Source: Streptosporangiaceae bacterium (lineage in GTDB: Bacteria > Actinomycetota > Actinomycetes > Streptosporangiales > Streptosporangiaceae). Taken from it: DNA of 39,180 nt. Each line of letters opens with the position of its first letter. Position 1 is the stretch's first letter. The stretch spans positions 1-39,180 of the forward strand of contig JAFAZE010000118.1 in the NCBI GenBank assembly GCA_019239975.1, written 5' to 3'. The notes below the pieces were generated by a model. That model was given only the letters and a program-made list of their open reading frames with translations. It searched no databases and was not told where the DNA came from. The position numbers and the translations under genes were made by a program. Below are positions 25,703-33,020 of this stretch, piece after piece.

Positions 25703-25858
25703 GACGAGACGGGTGGCTGCCGGGATGAGGCGCCCGCGGAGTACGGGTGCCGCGGGGTATGGGTGCCGCGGGGTATGGGTGCCGCGCGGGGGTTACGGGT
25801 GCCGCGGGGGTACGGGTGCCGCGGGGGTACGGGTGCCGCGGAGGACGAGACGGGTGGC
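25703..25858. repeat. GC-rich tandem array flanked by a 15-bp direct repeat
   Basis: Six units close to TACGGGTGCCGCGGGGG run from 25742 to 25847; unit lengths are about 16, 16, 20, 17, 17 and a partial last copy. The array is bracketed by an exact 15-bp direct repeat, GACGAGACGGGTGGC, at 25703-25717 and 25844-25858. It lies immediately 3' of the TetR gene. Unit length and lack of unique spacers exclude a CRISPR array. Confidence 0.75.
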
Positions 25859-25884
25859 CGAGGTGAACGCGGATGCGCGCGGGA

Positions 25885-26571
25885 TCAGGCTCGCCCATGC
25901 GACTCGGGAGTCTGGAGGCCCGGCTGCTGGCCCTGCGGCGCGCCCAGGCCGCCCGTGGTGCCAAGGCCGCCCATGGTGCCGAGGCCGCCCATGGCGCGGC
26001 GGATCAGGTAGGCCCATTCGTCGCGGATCCGGGGCTTGTCGTCCGCGGGCGCTTCGGCCAGTGCCAGCGCCGCCCCGCCGAGCATCCAGAAACAGAACCG
26101 GACCAGGCTTTCGGCCGCCCTGTCCTCCAGGTAGCCGGCGTCGATCAGGGCGCGGACGAACTGCTCAACCAGCCCGTAGGCGTGCGCCTTCTCGTGCTCC
26201 CGCCAGCGATGCCAGCCCAGGACAGCCGGCCCCTCCAGCCAGACGAGGCGGCCGTAGACCGGGTCGCAGCACTGATCGAGCAGGGCGTCCAGGGCGCGGG
26301 TCGCCGCTTCCCACGCGTCCGGGCTGGCCGCCGCGGCGATGATCCGCTCGGTCGCCCGCGTTTCCTGCTCATCAAGGACCGCTTCAAAGAGCGCCTGCTT
26401 GCCGGCGAAATGGTGGTACACCGCACCGCGGGTGACCTGGCTGGCCGACGCGACGTCCTCCAGCGATGTACCGGCGTACCCGCGCTCCGCGAACAGTGCG
26501 GTCGCCTCCTCGAGCAGGGCCGCCCGGGTGGCCGCCGAATAGATCTCCCGCCGGCTCTTGACCTGATCCAT
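25885..26571 (-). CDS. TetR/AcrR-family transcriptional regulator
   Basis: A 228-residue repressor-type protein. The helix-turn-helix spans about residues 16-60 (LLEEATALFAERGYAGTSLE, then DVASASQVTRGAVYHHFAGK), followed by an all-helical ligand/dimer domain in the TetR_C style with WLEGPAVLGWHRWREHE. The last 25 residues are an unusual Gly-rich repeat (MGGLGT, MGGLGT-like, TGGLGA) coded by 18-bp near-repeats at about 25945-25997. The ATG at 26571 is chosen because the HTH follows at normal distance; the frame continues upstream only into the neighbouring P450 gene. It is divergent from that P450 with a palindrome between, so it very likely controls it and itself. Confidence 0.93.
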   Translation of the reverse strand: MDQVKSRREIYSAATRAALLEEATALFAERGYAGTSLEDVASASQVTRGAVYHHFAGKQALFEAVLDEQETRATERIIAAAASPDAWEAATRALDALLDQCCDPVYGRLVWLEGPAVLGWHRWREHEKAHAYGLVEQFVRALIDAGYLEDRAAESLVRFCFWMLGGAALALAEAPADDKPRIRDEWAYLIRRAMGGLGTMGGLGTTGGLGAPQGQQPGLQTPESHGRA

Positions 26572-26583
26572 GCGCGAAGTATA

Positions 26584-26635
26584 GTGACATACACAGAGTA
26601 TGTTACAAACAGCGTGTATGAAACAGTGTGTATGA
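26584..26635. promoter_or_regulatory. Probable TetR operator plus direct repeats
   Basis: An inverted repeat with 9-bp arms GTGACATAC (26584-26592) and GTATGTTAC (26598-26606), 8 of 9 positions paired around ACAGA, lies 13 bp from the TetR start. Next to it two 14-bp direct copies, AACAGCGTGTATGA (26608-26621) and AACAGTGTGTATGA (26622-26635), repeat the GTAT core. The AT-rich composition contrasts with both genes. The layout fits a dimeric TetR repressor blocking both divergent promoters. Confidence 0.7.
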
Positions 26636-26685
26636 AGCGATGTCCAAGTGCGCAAGACAAGCGCCGTACGAGACGGGAGCCCGCC

Positions 26686-27900
26686 GTGCCCGCAGAACAG
26701 CTCTCCGACCCCTTCGCGCCCGGCTTCACCGACGACCCGTACCCGCGGTACGCGGCGCTGCGCGAGGCTGCGCCGGTGTACCAGCACCCGCTCGGCTTCT
26801 GGACGCTGACCCGGTATGAAGACGTGTCCTGGCTGCTGCGGGCCGCGGGCCTGTCGGTGGAAGACCGCAACGTCGCGGACGGCCCGCTCACGGAGCTGCG
26901 CGAGGCCTCCTACGGCGACCAGTACCCGCGAGCGAACGGGCTCTCGATGCTCGACCGGGACCCGCCGGACCACACCCGGCTGCGGAGGCTGGTGTCCAAG
27001 GCGTTCACCCCGCGGGCCGTGCAGTCGCTCGCGCCGCGTATCACCGAACTGGTCGACGGCATGCTCGACGCCATTGGGGCTGCAGGCCGGGCCGATCTTG
27101 TGGAGGCCCTGGCGTTTCCGCTGCCGTTCACCGTGATCGCGGAGATGCTGGGGACACCGCCCGCCGATCACGAACGGATCCGGGAGCTGACCGGGCTGGT
27201 GGTGCGGTCGCTGGAACCGGTCACCGACCTGGATCTCGCCGCGGCGATCGCCGCCGCCAACACCGAGCTGACCGGCATCGCCGCCGACATGATCGCCTGG
27301 AAGCGCGGGCACCCGGCGGGCGACCTGCTCACGGCGCTGATCCAGGCCGAAGACGATGGCGACGTGCTGGACGACGACGAGCTGATCGCGCAGACCCTGC
27401 TGCTGTACGTCGCCGGGCACGAGACCACCGTCAACCTCATCGCGGGGGGCACGGTCGCGCTGCTGCGCAACCCCGGCCAGCTCGAGCGGCTGCGGCGCGA
27501 TCCGGCCCTGGCACCAAGCGCGGTGGAGGAGCTGCTGCGGTATGACAGCCCGGTGCAGCTGAGCAGGCGCATCACCCTGCAGCCGATCACGGTCCGGGAG
27601 ATCATGATCCCGCCGGGCGCGTTCGTGGTGGCAAGCCTCGGCTCCGCCAACCGCGATGAGCGCTTCTGGGGCCCGGACGCCGCGGAGCTGCGGCTGGACC
27701 GCGAGAACGCCCGGCTGCACGTGTCATTCGGTGCCGGGCCGCACCATTGCCTGGGCGCGTCGCTGGCCCGGCTGGAGGCCAGCATCGCGTTCGCGCGGCT
27801 CGCCGCCCGCTTCCCGGATCTCGCCCTGGACGGCGACGTGACATGGAACGGCAGGATGAACCTCCGCGGCCCGGCCAGCGTGCCGGTCAGGGTGAGCTGA
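26686..27900 (+). CDS. Cytochrome P450
   Basis: A 404-residue soluble bacterial P450 monooxygenase. The I-helix oxygen-activation motif AGHETT (243-248), the K-helix E-x-x-R (Glu282 to Arg285) and the haem loop FGAGPHHCLG with Cys355 as iron ligand are complete. Length and lack of a membrane anchor are typical of actinobacterial class I enzymes that draw electrons from ferredoxin; none is encoded nearby. GTG at 26686 has GGGAG 6 bp upstream; an ATG at 26632 is in frame but lies in the operator repeats. Divergent TetR gene suggests substrate-induced expression. The substrate cannot be predicted; family assignment within CYP needs alignment. Confidence 0.95.
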   Translation: MPAEQLSDPFAPGFTDDPYPRYAALREAAPVYQHPLGFWTLTRYEDVSWLLRAAGLSVEDRNVADGPLTELREASYGDQYPRANGLSMLDRDPPDHTRLRRLVSKAFTPRAVQSLAPRITELVDGMLDAIGAAGRADLVEALAFPLPFTVIAEMLGTPPADHERIRELTGLVVRSLEPVTDLDLAAAIAAANTELTGIAADMIAWKRGHPAGDLLTALIQAEDDGDVLDDDELIAQTLLLYVAGHETTVNLIAGGTVALLRNPGQLERLRRDPALAPSAVEELLRYDSPVQLSRRITLQPITVREIMIPPGAFVVASLGSANRDERFWGPDAAELRLDRENARLHVSFGAGPHHCLGASLARLEASIAFARLAARFPDLALDGDVTWNGRMNLRGPASVPVRVS

Positions 27901-28041
27901 CGCGCCAGCGCAGCGCACCGGCGTCAAGACGGGGCCGCCAGACCGAATTGACCTGCGTGTTCTTACGTTGTCACGCGCCGGCGCCCGCACATGGAGTAGT
28001 TTGCCGCCTGTGCCGGCAACGCCGAGAACACGGGGGCTCAT

Positions 28042-29661
28042 GTGAAGTCGAAGACGATGACGGCAGCCGTTTCCGCCGTGGTGACGGCCGTGGCCGCCGC
28101 GCTGGTCGTGGTGGCTGTGACGGTACCGAGGGCGGGCGGGGCGAGCGCGGTCGCCGCGCGCGTGGCGGTCACCTCCTCCCAGTCGGCGCTGAGCGGGTAC
28201 CGGGTGACCCTGAAATGGGGGAAGTGCCCGGCGTCCGTCGCGAAGGCGCCGTTCCAGTGCGCGACCGCCCCGGCGCCGCTCAACTACGCCAGGCCCGGTG
28301 GCGCGCGGATCCAGCTGGCGCTGATACGGCTGCCCGCGGCGGTGCGCAAAGAGCGGATCGGGTCGCTGTTCATCAACTTCGGCGGCCCCGGCGGCGCCGG
28401 TACCAAAATCCTCCCCGAACGCGCGACCACGGTGTTCAGCGCCGCCATCCGCGACCACTTCGACCTGGTCTCCTGGGACACCCGCGGAACCGGCCTGTCC
28501 ACCGCCGTGCGGTGCTTCGCGACGCAGCAGGACGACAGCAACTACTTCGGCTCGGTGCCGTACTTCCCGTACCCCCCCTCGACCGACGCGAGCTTCTGGT
28601 CGCTGAACGCGCAGCTCGGCAAGGACTGCCAGCAGCGGGCCGGGACCCTGCTGCCGCACATGTCCAGCCAGGACACCGCCCGTGACCTCGACCTGCTGCG
28701 CCAGGACGTGGGCGACGCGAAGCTCACCTACATGGGCTTCTCGTACGGGACCGTGATCGGCGCCATCTACGCCAACCTGTTCCCCCGCAACGTCCGCGCC
28801 ATGGTGTTCGACGGCTCGGTCGATTTCAAGGCCAACGCCATCGGGGACACACCCGGCGAGGCGCAGAAGTACCCGGTCGACGTCCGCGCCGGGGTGGACG
28901 TGGCAGGGCAGGACGTGCTGGGGCGGTTCCTGCACCTGTGCGCGAAGGCGGGCAGCGGCAGCTGCGCGTTCGCCGCGGGCGGTAACCTGCCGGCCAAGTG
29001 GCGGACGCTGCTGGCGCGGTCCAGGGCGAACCCGATTCAGTACGCCGGGGGAACGTACTTCTACTCGACGATCGTCGCCGTCACCTACTACAACCTGTAC
29101 AAGCCGATGGCCGACTGGCCCGCCCTCGCCACCTTGCTCCAGGGGCTGTACACCTCCAGTTCCGGAGCCACGCCGGCCATGACGCCCCAGCAGATGTACC
29201 CGGTGAACAACACGAACGAGGGGTACTACATAAGCCAGTGCGCGGACATCGAGGTGCCCACGCGCGAGTCCGTGTACGACAGCCTGGCGGCCACCGAAGA
29301 CGTCAAGGTACCGGGCTTCGGCCGATTCGTGACCTACGACATGACGCCGTGCGGAAGCTGGCCCGCGCTGCACACCGACGCCTACGACGGCCCGTGGAAC
29401 CGGTCGCGGGCCACGATCCTGGTGATCAACTCGCTGCACGACCCGGCCACGCCGTACCCGGGAGCGGTCACCGGCGCCCGCGAGCTCGTCAACGCGCGGC
29501 TGATCACCGTCAACGGCGACGGGCACACCAGCGAGTACTCCGAGCCGAGCACGTGCCGGGACGCCGCCAAGCAGGCGTACCTCATCTCGCTCCGGCTGCC
29601 GCCCAGGGGACTGGTCTGCCAGGTCAACCAGCTTCCCTGGGGCCTTCCCCCAGGCTCCTAG
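28042..29661 (+). CDS. Secreted alpha/beta-hydrolase peptidase, S33 / TAP-like
   Basis: A 539-residue exported enzyme. A basic N-terminus and hydrophobic stretch (about 7-35) form a signal peptide. The catalytic domain shows INFGGPGGAG (111-120), VSWDTRGTGLS, the nucleophile elbow GFSYGTVIG with Ser234, Asp467 (LHDPATPYPGA) and His495 (NGDGHTSE). The C-terminal TAP-like region and several Cys (62, 73, 158, 196 and later) match secreted actinobacterial tripeptidyl aminopeptidases such as Streptomyces Slp/Tap proteins. It should remove short peptides from the N-terminus of extracellular substrates. The start is GTG at 28042 within ATGTG, with GGGGGC upstream. A strong hairpin follows the stop, so it is a single-gene unit. 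Confidence 0.92.
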   Translation: MKSKTMTAAVSAVVTAVAAALVVVAVTVPRAGGASAVAARVAVTSSQSALSGYRVTLKWGKCPASVAKAPFQCATAPAPLNYARPGGARIQLALIRLPAAVRKERIGSLFINFGGPGGAGTKILPERATTVFSAAIRDHFDLVSWDTRGTGLSTAVRCFATQQDDSNYFGSVPYFPYPPSTDASFWSLNAQLGKDCQQRAGTLLPHMSSQDTARDLDLLRQDVGDAKLTYMGFSYGTVIGAIYANLFPRNVRAMVFDGSVDFKANAIGDTPGEAQKYPVDVRAGVDVAGQDVLGRFLHLCAKAGSGSCAFAAGGNLPAKWRTLLARSRANPIQYAGGTYFYSTIVAVTYYNLYKPMADWPALATLLQGLYTSSSGATPAMTPQQMYPVNNTNEGYYISQCADIEVPTRESVYDSLAATEDVKVPGFGRFVTYDMTPCGSWPALHTDAYDGPWNRSRATILVINSLHDPATPYPGAVTGARELVNARLITVNGDGHTSEYSEPSTCRDAAKQAYLISLRLPPRGLVCQVNQLPWGLPPGS

Positions 29662-29672
29662 TGCTGCATGCT

Positions 29673-29708
29673 GGATGACCGCCGCTCTGTCCTGAGCGGC
29701 CGTCATCC
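29673..29708 (+). terminator. Strong hairpin after secreted peptidase gene
   Basis: Arms of 15 nt (GGATGACCGCCGCTC and GAGCGGCCGTCATCC, 14 of 15 paired) around a TGTCCT loop, starting 11 bp past the stop. This is a convincing intrinsic terminator of the T-tract-free actinobacterial type. Confidence 0.8.
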
Positions 29709-29772
29709 AAGGCGTATACTGGCATAATCGTCACAAGCAGTGATAATCTGCTCACCCATGAGGTGACTCGGT

Positions 29773-30360
29773 ATGCGCGAGTACCGGTGGACAGCGGTTG
29801 TCGCGGCAGTAGCGGGCGCCGTCGCGGCGCTGGTGGCGCTCGTTGCCTACCTGTGGCCAAGGCCGGGCGGTGGCGCCGCATCCACTCCAGCAGCGAGCAC
29901 GACAGCAGGCACGCAACGGGCGGTCATCCCGGGCGGCAGCCCGGCGAACGCGGCACACCCCATGAGATCAGCGGCCTCATCGCCTCCGGCAGATGTTGTG
30001 CGCTGGCACGGGACGGTAGGAATCGACTACCACGGCGTTTACCTTGACGACACTCCTCCCAGCACCGCCGTTGTTGAGACCGGTGACATAGCGTTCTACT
30101 CCTACTACCTATCCATGGACGAGTTCTCGGATAACGGCAGCGGCCCGGGCACTCTCAGCCGCTGGTACGGATCATCCCGCCCGACTCCGCAGCAGTGCTC
30201 TAACTTGATTTACAGCCATCCGCAAACTGAGGTCGGCAATATCCATCCCGGGGTTAATATCTGCGTGCGGACCGCCCATAATCGTATCGCGTACGTGCAT
30301 ATAATCACCATTTACAATGCAGTGGCGCAGCTCGACGTGACGGTGTGGGAATTGCCGTGA
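29773..30360 (+). CDS. Small membrane-anchored or secreted protein, unknown function
   Basis: A 195-residue protein with a short N-terminus and hydrophobic helix (about 7-28) followed by an Ala/Ser/Thr/Pro-rich linker (30-70) and a globular external domain (about 72-195). The latter is rich in Tyr, Asn and Ile with two Cys (one in QQCSNLIYS, one in NICVRTA) and GVNICVRTAHNRIAYVHI near the end; no family is recognised. GAGGTGA sits 6 bp before the ATG. The upstream gap has three -10-like hexamers (TATACT, CATAAT, GATAAT between 29715 and 29747) without clear -35 partners. Base composition is visibly less GC-rich than the neighbours, hinting at a foreign origin. Confidence 0.78.
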   Translation: MREYRWTAVVAAVAGAVAALVALVAYLWPRPGGGAASTPAASTTAGTQRAVIPGGSPANAAHPMRSAASSPPADVVRWHGTVGIDYHGVYLDDTPPSTAVVETGDIAFYSYYLSMDEFSDNGSGPGTLSRWYGSSRPTPQQCSNLIYSHPQTEVGNIHPGVNICVRTAHNRIAYVHIITIYNAVAQLDVTVWELP

Positions 30361-30427
30361 CGTCCTCGCCTTGCCGGGAACGAGCGGCGGCACCGAGGGG
30401 GCGCAGGACCACGGCGCCGGTGATTTA

Positions 30428-30441
30428 CCCGCTGTTGCGGG
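30428..30441. terminator. Small hairpin between convergent genes
   Basis: CCCGC and GCGGG around TGTT, in the 82-bp gap between the small secreted-protein gene (plus) and the decayed kinase gene (minus). Short stem, so weak evidence. Confidence 0.3.
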
Positions 30442-30442
30442 G

Positions 30443-31196
30443 TTATCTGGCCACGTGATCGGCGGCGGTCAGCATCTCGCGGCCGACGGGCTGTAGCTCG
30501 ATCTTGGTCAGCAGGAGCCCGGTCGCTACCCGTTCCACCACGCCCCATTGCCAGATTGCGGTGGCGTCGAGGTTGCAGCGCGCCGCCAGCCAGCGTGCCC
30601 GCTCATGAGGATCGCCCTGCAGAAGTTCGATGGGGTCCTCGCGCATGAGGATTCCCATGTCGTACTCGGCTTCGGCCAGCAGGCCGTCGGGATCGACGAG
30701 CTTGAAGCCGCTGCGGGCCTGAAGCGCGTTCCATTGGTGCACGTCACCATGTACCACGACGGCGCGCTCATCGTCGTGCGCCTCGATGCGTATGGCCGCG
30801 CATGCCAGTGCGTAGTCGATCGCGCGTTCGGAGCAGGGACGGCCGAGTTCTTCCCAGGTCGCGGTGACGAAACCGGCGAGCTGCCGGCCCTTGTCGGCGC
30901 CGGTGGGCAGGCCGCACCCGGCGGCCGGGCGCCATATTTTCGCCGCCGCCGCGCAGAGGATCTCGTGCCGCCGCGCAAGGGGAAGCTCGAGCTGGTGCAG
31001 CGAGCGGCCCAGCCGTTCGAGCAGCAGCGCTCCCCGCGCCGCATCGGCCCGCAATAGCCGGGCGCACCCGTCACCGCGCGCCAGCCGCAGAACCGTGATC
31101 TCTTTCCTGGCATGGTCACCCGGGCGCGGCTCCCGCCGCCAGCGCCTTGTTGCGCACCACGGCAGGGACCGCGCGTGGCGCGCCGGGCCTGCTCAC
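30443..31196 (-). pseudogene. Aminoglycoside phosphotransferase (APH(6)-like), N-terminal lobe deleted
   Basis: The C-terminal 200 residues are a well-preserved kinase lobe: LLLERLGRSLHQLELPLARR, VVVHGDVHQWNAL (catalytic loop) and FKLVDPDGLLAEAEYDMG (metal-binding loop), as in streptomycin/hydroxyurea phosphotransferases. Upstream, the frame gives PGDHARKEITVLRLARGDG, a normal continuation. The expected N-terminus is found in another frame: from a GTG at 31196, which overlaps the PucR stop by 4 bp, it reads VPAVVRNKALAAGAA and stops at 31116-31118. About 60-70 residues between these pieces, including the ATP-binding strand and its Lys, are missing. An ATG at 31054 could still make the C-terminal lobe, but it would not be an active kinase. 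A sequencing error alone would not explain the missing length. Confidence 0.68.
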
Positions 31197-32944
31197 CGGC
31201 CAAAGCTAACGCAGTCAGGGAACTCACGTGCCAGGCCTGGCGTCAGTAAGAGCGTTCCGGAAGTTCCGCCGGCCGGCGCCCCGCGCCCGCCGCCCGTCTG
31301 GCCGGCCCGCGCCCGCCGCGGCGTCTGGCCGGCCCGCGCCGTCTGCGCCGTCTGTCCCGTCTCCAGGGCCAGCATCGCCACGTGCAGCGACGTCCTGGAC
31401 TCGGCCGAGGCCAGGTCGGTGCCGAGTATCCGCTCGATGCGGCGCAGGCGCTCGTAGAACGTCGGCCGCGCCAGATGCGAGTCCTTCGCCGCGGCCGCCT
31501 TGTTGCCCCCGGCGGCCAGGTACGCGGCCAGCGTGCCCATCAGCCCGGGTGCGCGGTCGAGCAGCGGGCCGAGTTCCCGCTCGGCGAAGGCCTGCAGCCG
31601 GGGGTCGTCGCGGAGCAGGTGAAGCAGCCCGCGCAGGCGCAGGTCGGGCAGCCGGTAGAACGGCAGCCGGGCGTCGTCATCCGCCACGTCCGCGACCTGG
31701 CTCGCCTCGAGAAATGACCGCCGCACCTGCCTGACCGACCCGGCCGTCTCGCCAACCCCGATCACCAGCCCGTCGCGATTGTCGCCGAGCCGTTCCCTGA
31801 TGCGTGTCACGAGGGTGGTGAGCATGTCGTCGGCGACGACGCGCGGCCCGAGCGAAAGCATGGCACCGGCGCGCGCGTCGTCGAGCGTCCCGACGAGCGA
31901 CGGCACCCGGAGCGCCTGGCAGGCATCCGCGGTGGCGTCGGCGACCTCCAGGACGCGGGCGTCCGCGGAAATCCCGGGCCCGTGACCACGGAGCCTGAGC
32001 ACCATCGCGATGAGCTGGCGTCCCTCGACCGGTACGCCGAGGGCCCGCGCCCGCACCGCGGCCTCGGCCGGGTCGGCCTGGTTCATGATGCCGCTGATCA
32101 GGGTCCGGTGCGCCTGCCGTTCGATGGACTCCTGGTGCCTCGCGAGGAGGCGCCCGAGCGCGAGCGTCGTGGCCGCCCGCTCGATCAGCACGGTGTCTGT
32201 GCCGGATGGCGGGCCGTCACAGACAAGGATCACCCGCCCCCAGTCCTCGCCGCGCGCTCCGACCGTGGTGACCAGCCAGCCGGATGCCTCGTCGTAAACA
32301 GTCCGGCCTTGCGCCTGAACCGCCCGGCTGCGTGTGGCGAACCCGGCCAGCAGCCGGCCGGGATCCGTGCTGCCCGGCGCGCAGGCCAGCACACGATGCG
32401 ACAGATCGGCCAGGATCACCGGCCGTCCTGCCAGCGCCGCAGCCTGGCGTACCACCTCGTCAGGGGAAGCGCCCGCCACCGACAGCTCGGTGAACACCTC
32501 GTGCAGCCGCTCAGCCGCCCGCAGCTCCTCGAGCTGGGCGTCGATGATCGACGCATGCACGGCCTCGGTGATCTCGACGAACTGGACCTCGCGCTCGAAT
32601 GCGATCAGCGGCATGCCGCACTCTTCCGCGGCGCGAATCAGCGCGCCAGGCAGCTCCCGCACGTACCTCCGGCCGAGCTCGATGGCGAGCGCGCTCACCC
32701 CGGCGGCCGCGAGGTCCGTGGCGTATCTGGCGAGCAGCGAAGGGTCATCGGGCAGCGCGATCCCCGTGGTCAGCACGAACTCGCCGCCGCGAAGCAGGCG
32801 TGCCGCGTCGGCCAGCTCGATGACGTGCACCCAGCGCACGGGTGCGCCGGTCCGGTCGGCGCCCGCGACCACCCGCGGGCTGCCCTGCCGCAGCACGTCG
32901 AGGCCGAGGAGATCGCTGACGGTGGGGAGCGCGGTAGGAAGCAT
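31193..32944 (-). CDS. PucR-family transcriptional regulator
   Basis: A 583-residue regulator starting at the ATG at 32944. The N-terminal PucR/purine-catabolism domain (about 1-125; TVSDLLGLDVLRQGSPRVVAG, FVLTTGIAL) is followed by a GAF/GGDEF-like central part (about 150-400) and a C-terminal PucR HTH (about 480-545: YLAAGGNKAAAAKDSHLARP, then TFYERLRRIERILG). The last 35 residues are a low-complexity AGQT/GGRG tail coded by repeated GTCTGGCCGGCCCGCGCC-type sequence. PucR proteins activate or repress amine, purine and GABA catabolic genes in response to a metabolite. It is divergent from an aminotransferase/dehydrogenase pair across 76 bp, so those genes are the likely targets. Its stop overlaps the original start of the decayed kinase gene. 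Confidence 0.93.
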   Translation of the reverse strand: MLPTALPTVSDLLGLDVLRQGSPRVVAGADRTGAPVRWVHVIELADAARLLRGGEFVLTTGIALPDDPSLLARYATDLAAAGVSALAIELGRRYVRELPGALIRAAEECGMPLIAFEREVQFVEITEAVHASIIDAQLEELRAAERLHEVFTELSVAGASPDEVVRQAAALAGRPVILADLSHRVLACAPGSTDPGRLLAGFATRSRAVQAQGRTVYDEASGWLVTTVGARGEDWGRVILVCDGPPSGTDTVLIERAATTLALGRLLARHQESIERQAHRTLISGIMNQADPAEAAVRARALGVPVEGRQLIAMVLRLRGHGPGISADARVLEVADATADACQALRVPSLVGTLDDARAGAMLSLGPRVVADDMLTTLVTRIRERLGDNRDGLVIGVGETAGSVRQVRRSFLEASQVADVADDDARLPFYRLPDLRLRGLLHLLRDDPRLQAFAERELGPLLDRAPGLMGTLAAYLAAGGNKAAAAKDSHLARPTFYERLRRIERILGTDLASAESRTSLHVAMLALETGQTAQTARAGQTPRRARAGQTGGGRGAPAGGTSGTLLLTPGLAREFPDCVSFGR

Positions 32945-33020
32945 AGTGTTCCAAAATTGGGAGAGAGCCTTACAAAGTGTACGGCTCCCCGAGCCTGGCG
33001 GGCGGGAGAGACTGGACCGT

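Noticed and set aside
25742..25847. Possible CRISPR array
   Set aside because: Units of 16-20 bp are contiguous with no unique spacers, and no cas genes are present.
25551..25964. Minus-strand Pro/Thr/Arg repeat ORF across the tandem array
   Set aside because: Its repeats are a translation of the GC-rich array; it overlaps the TetR gene and has no initiation signal.
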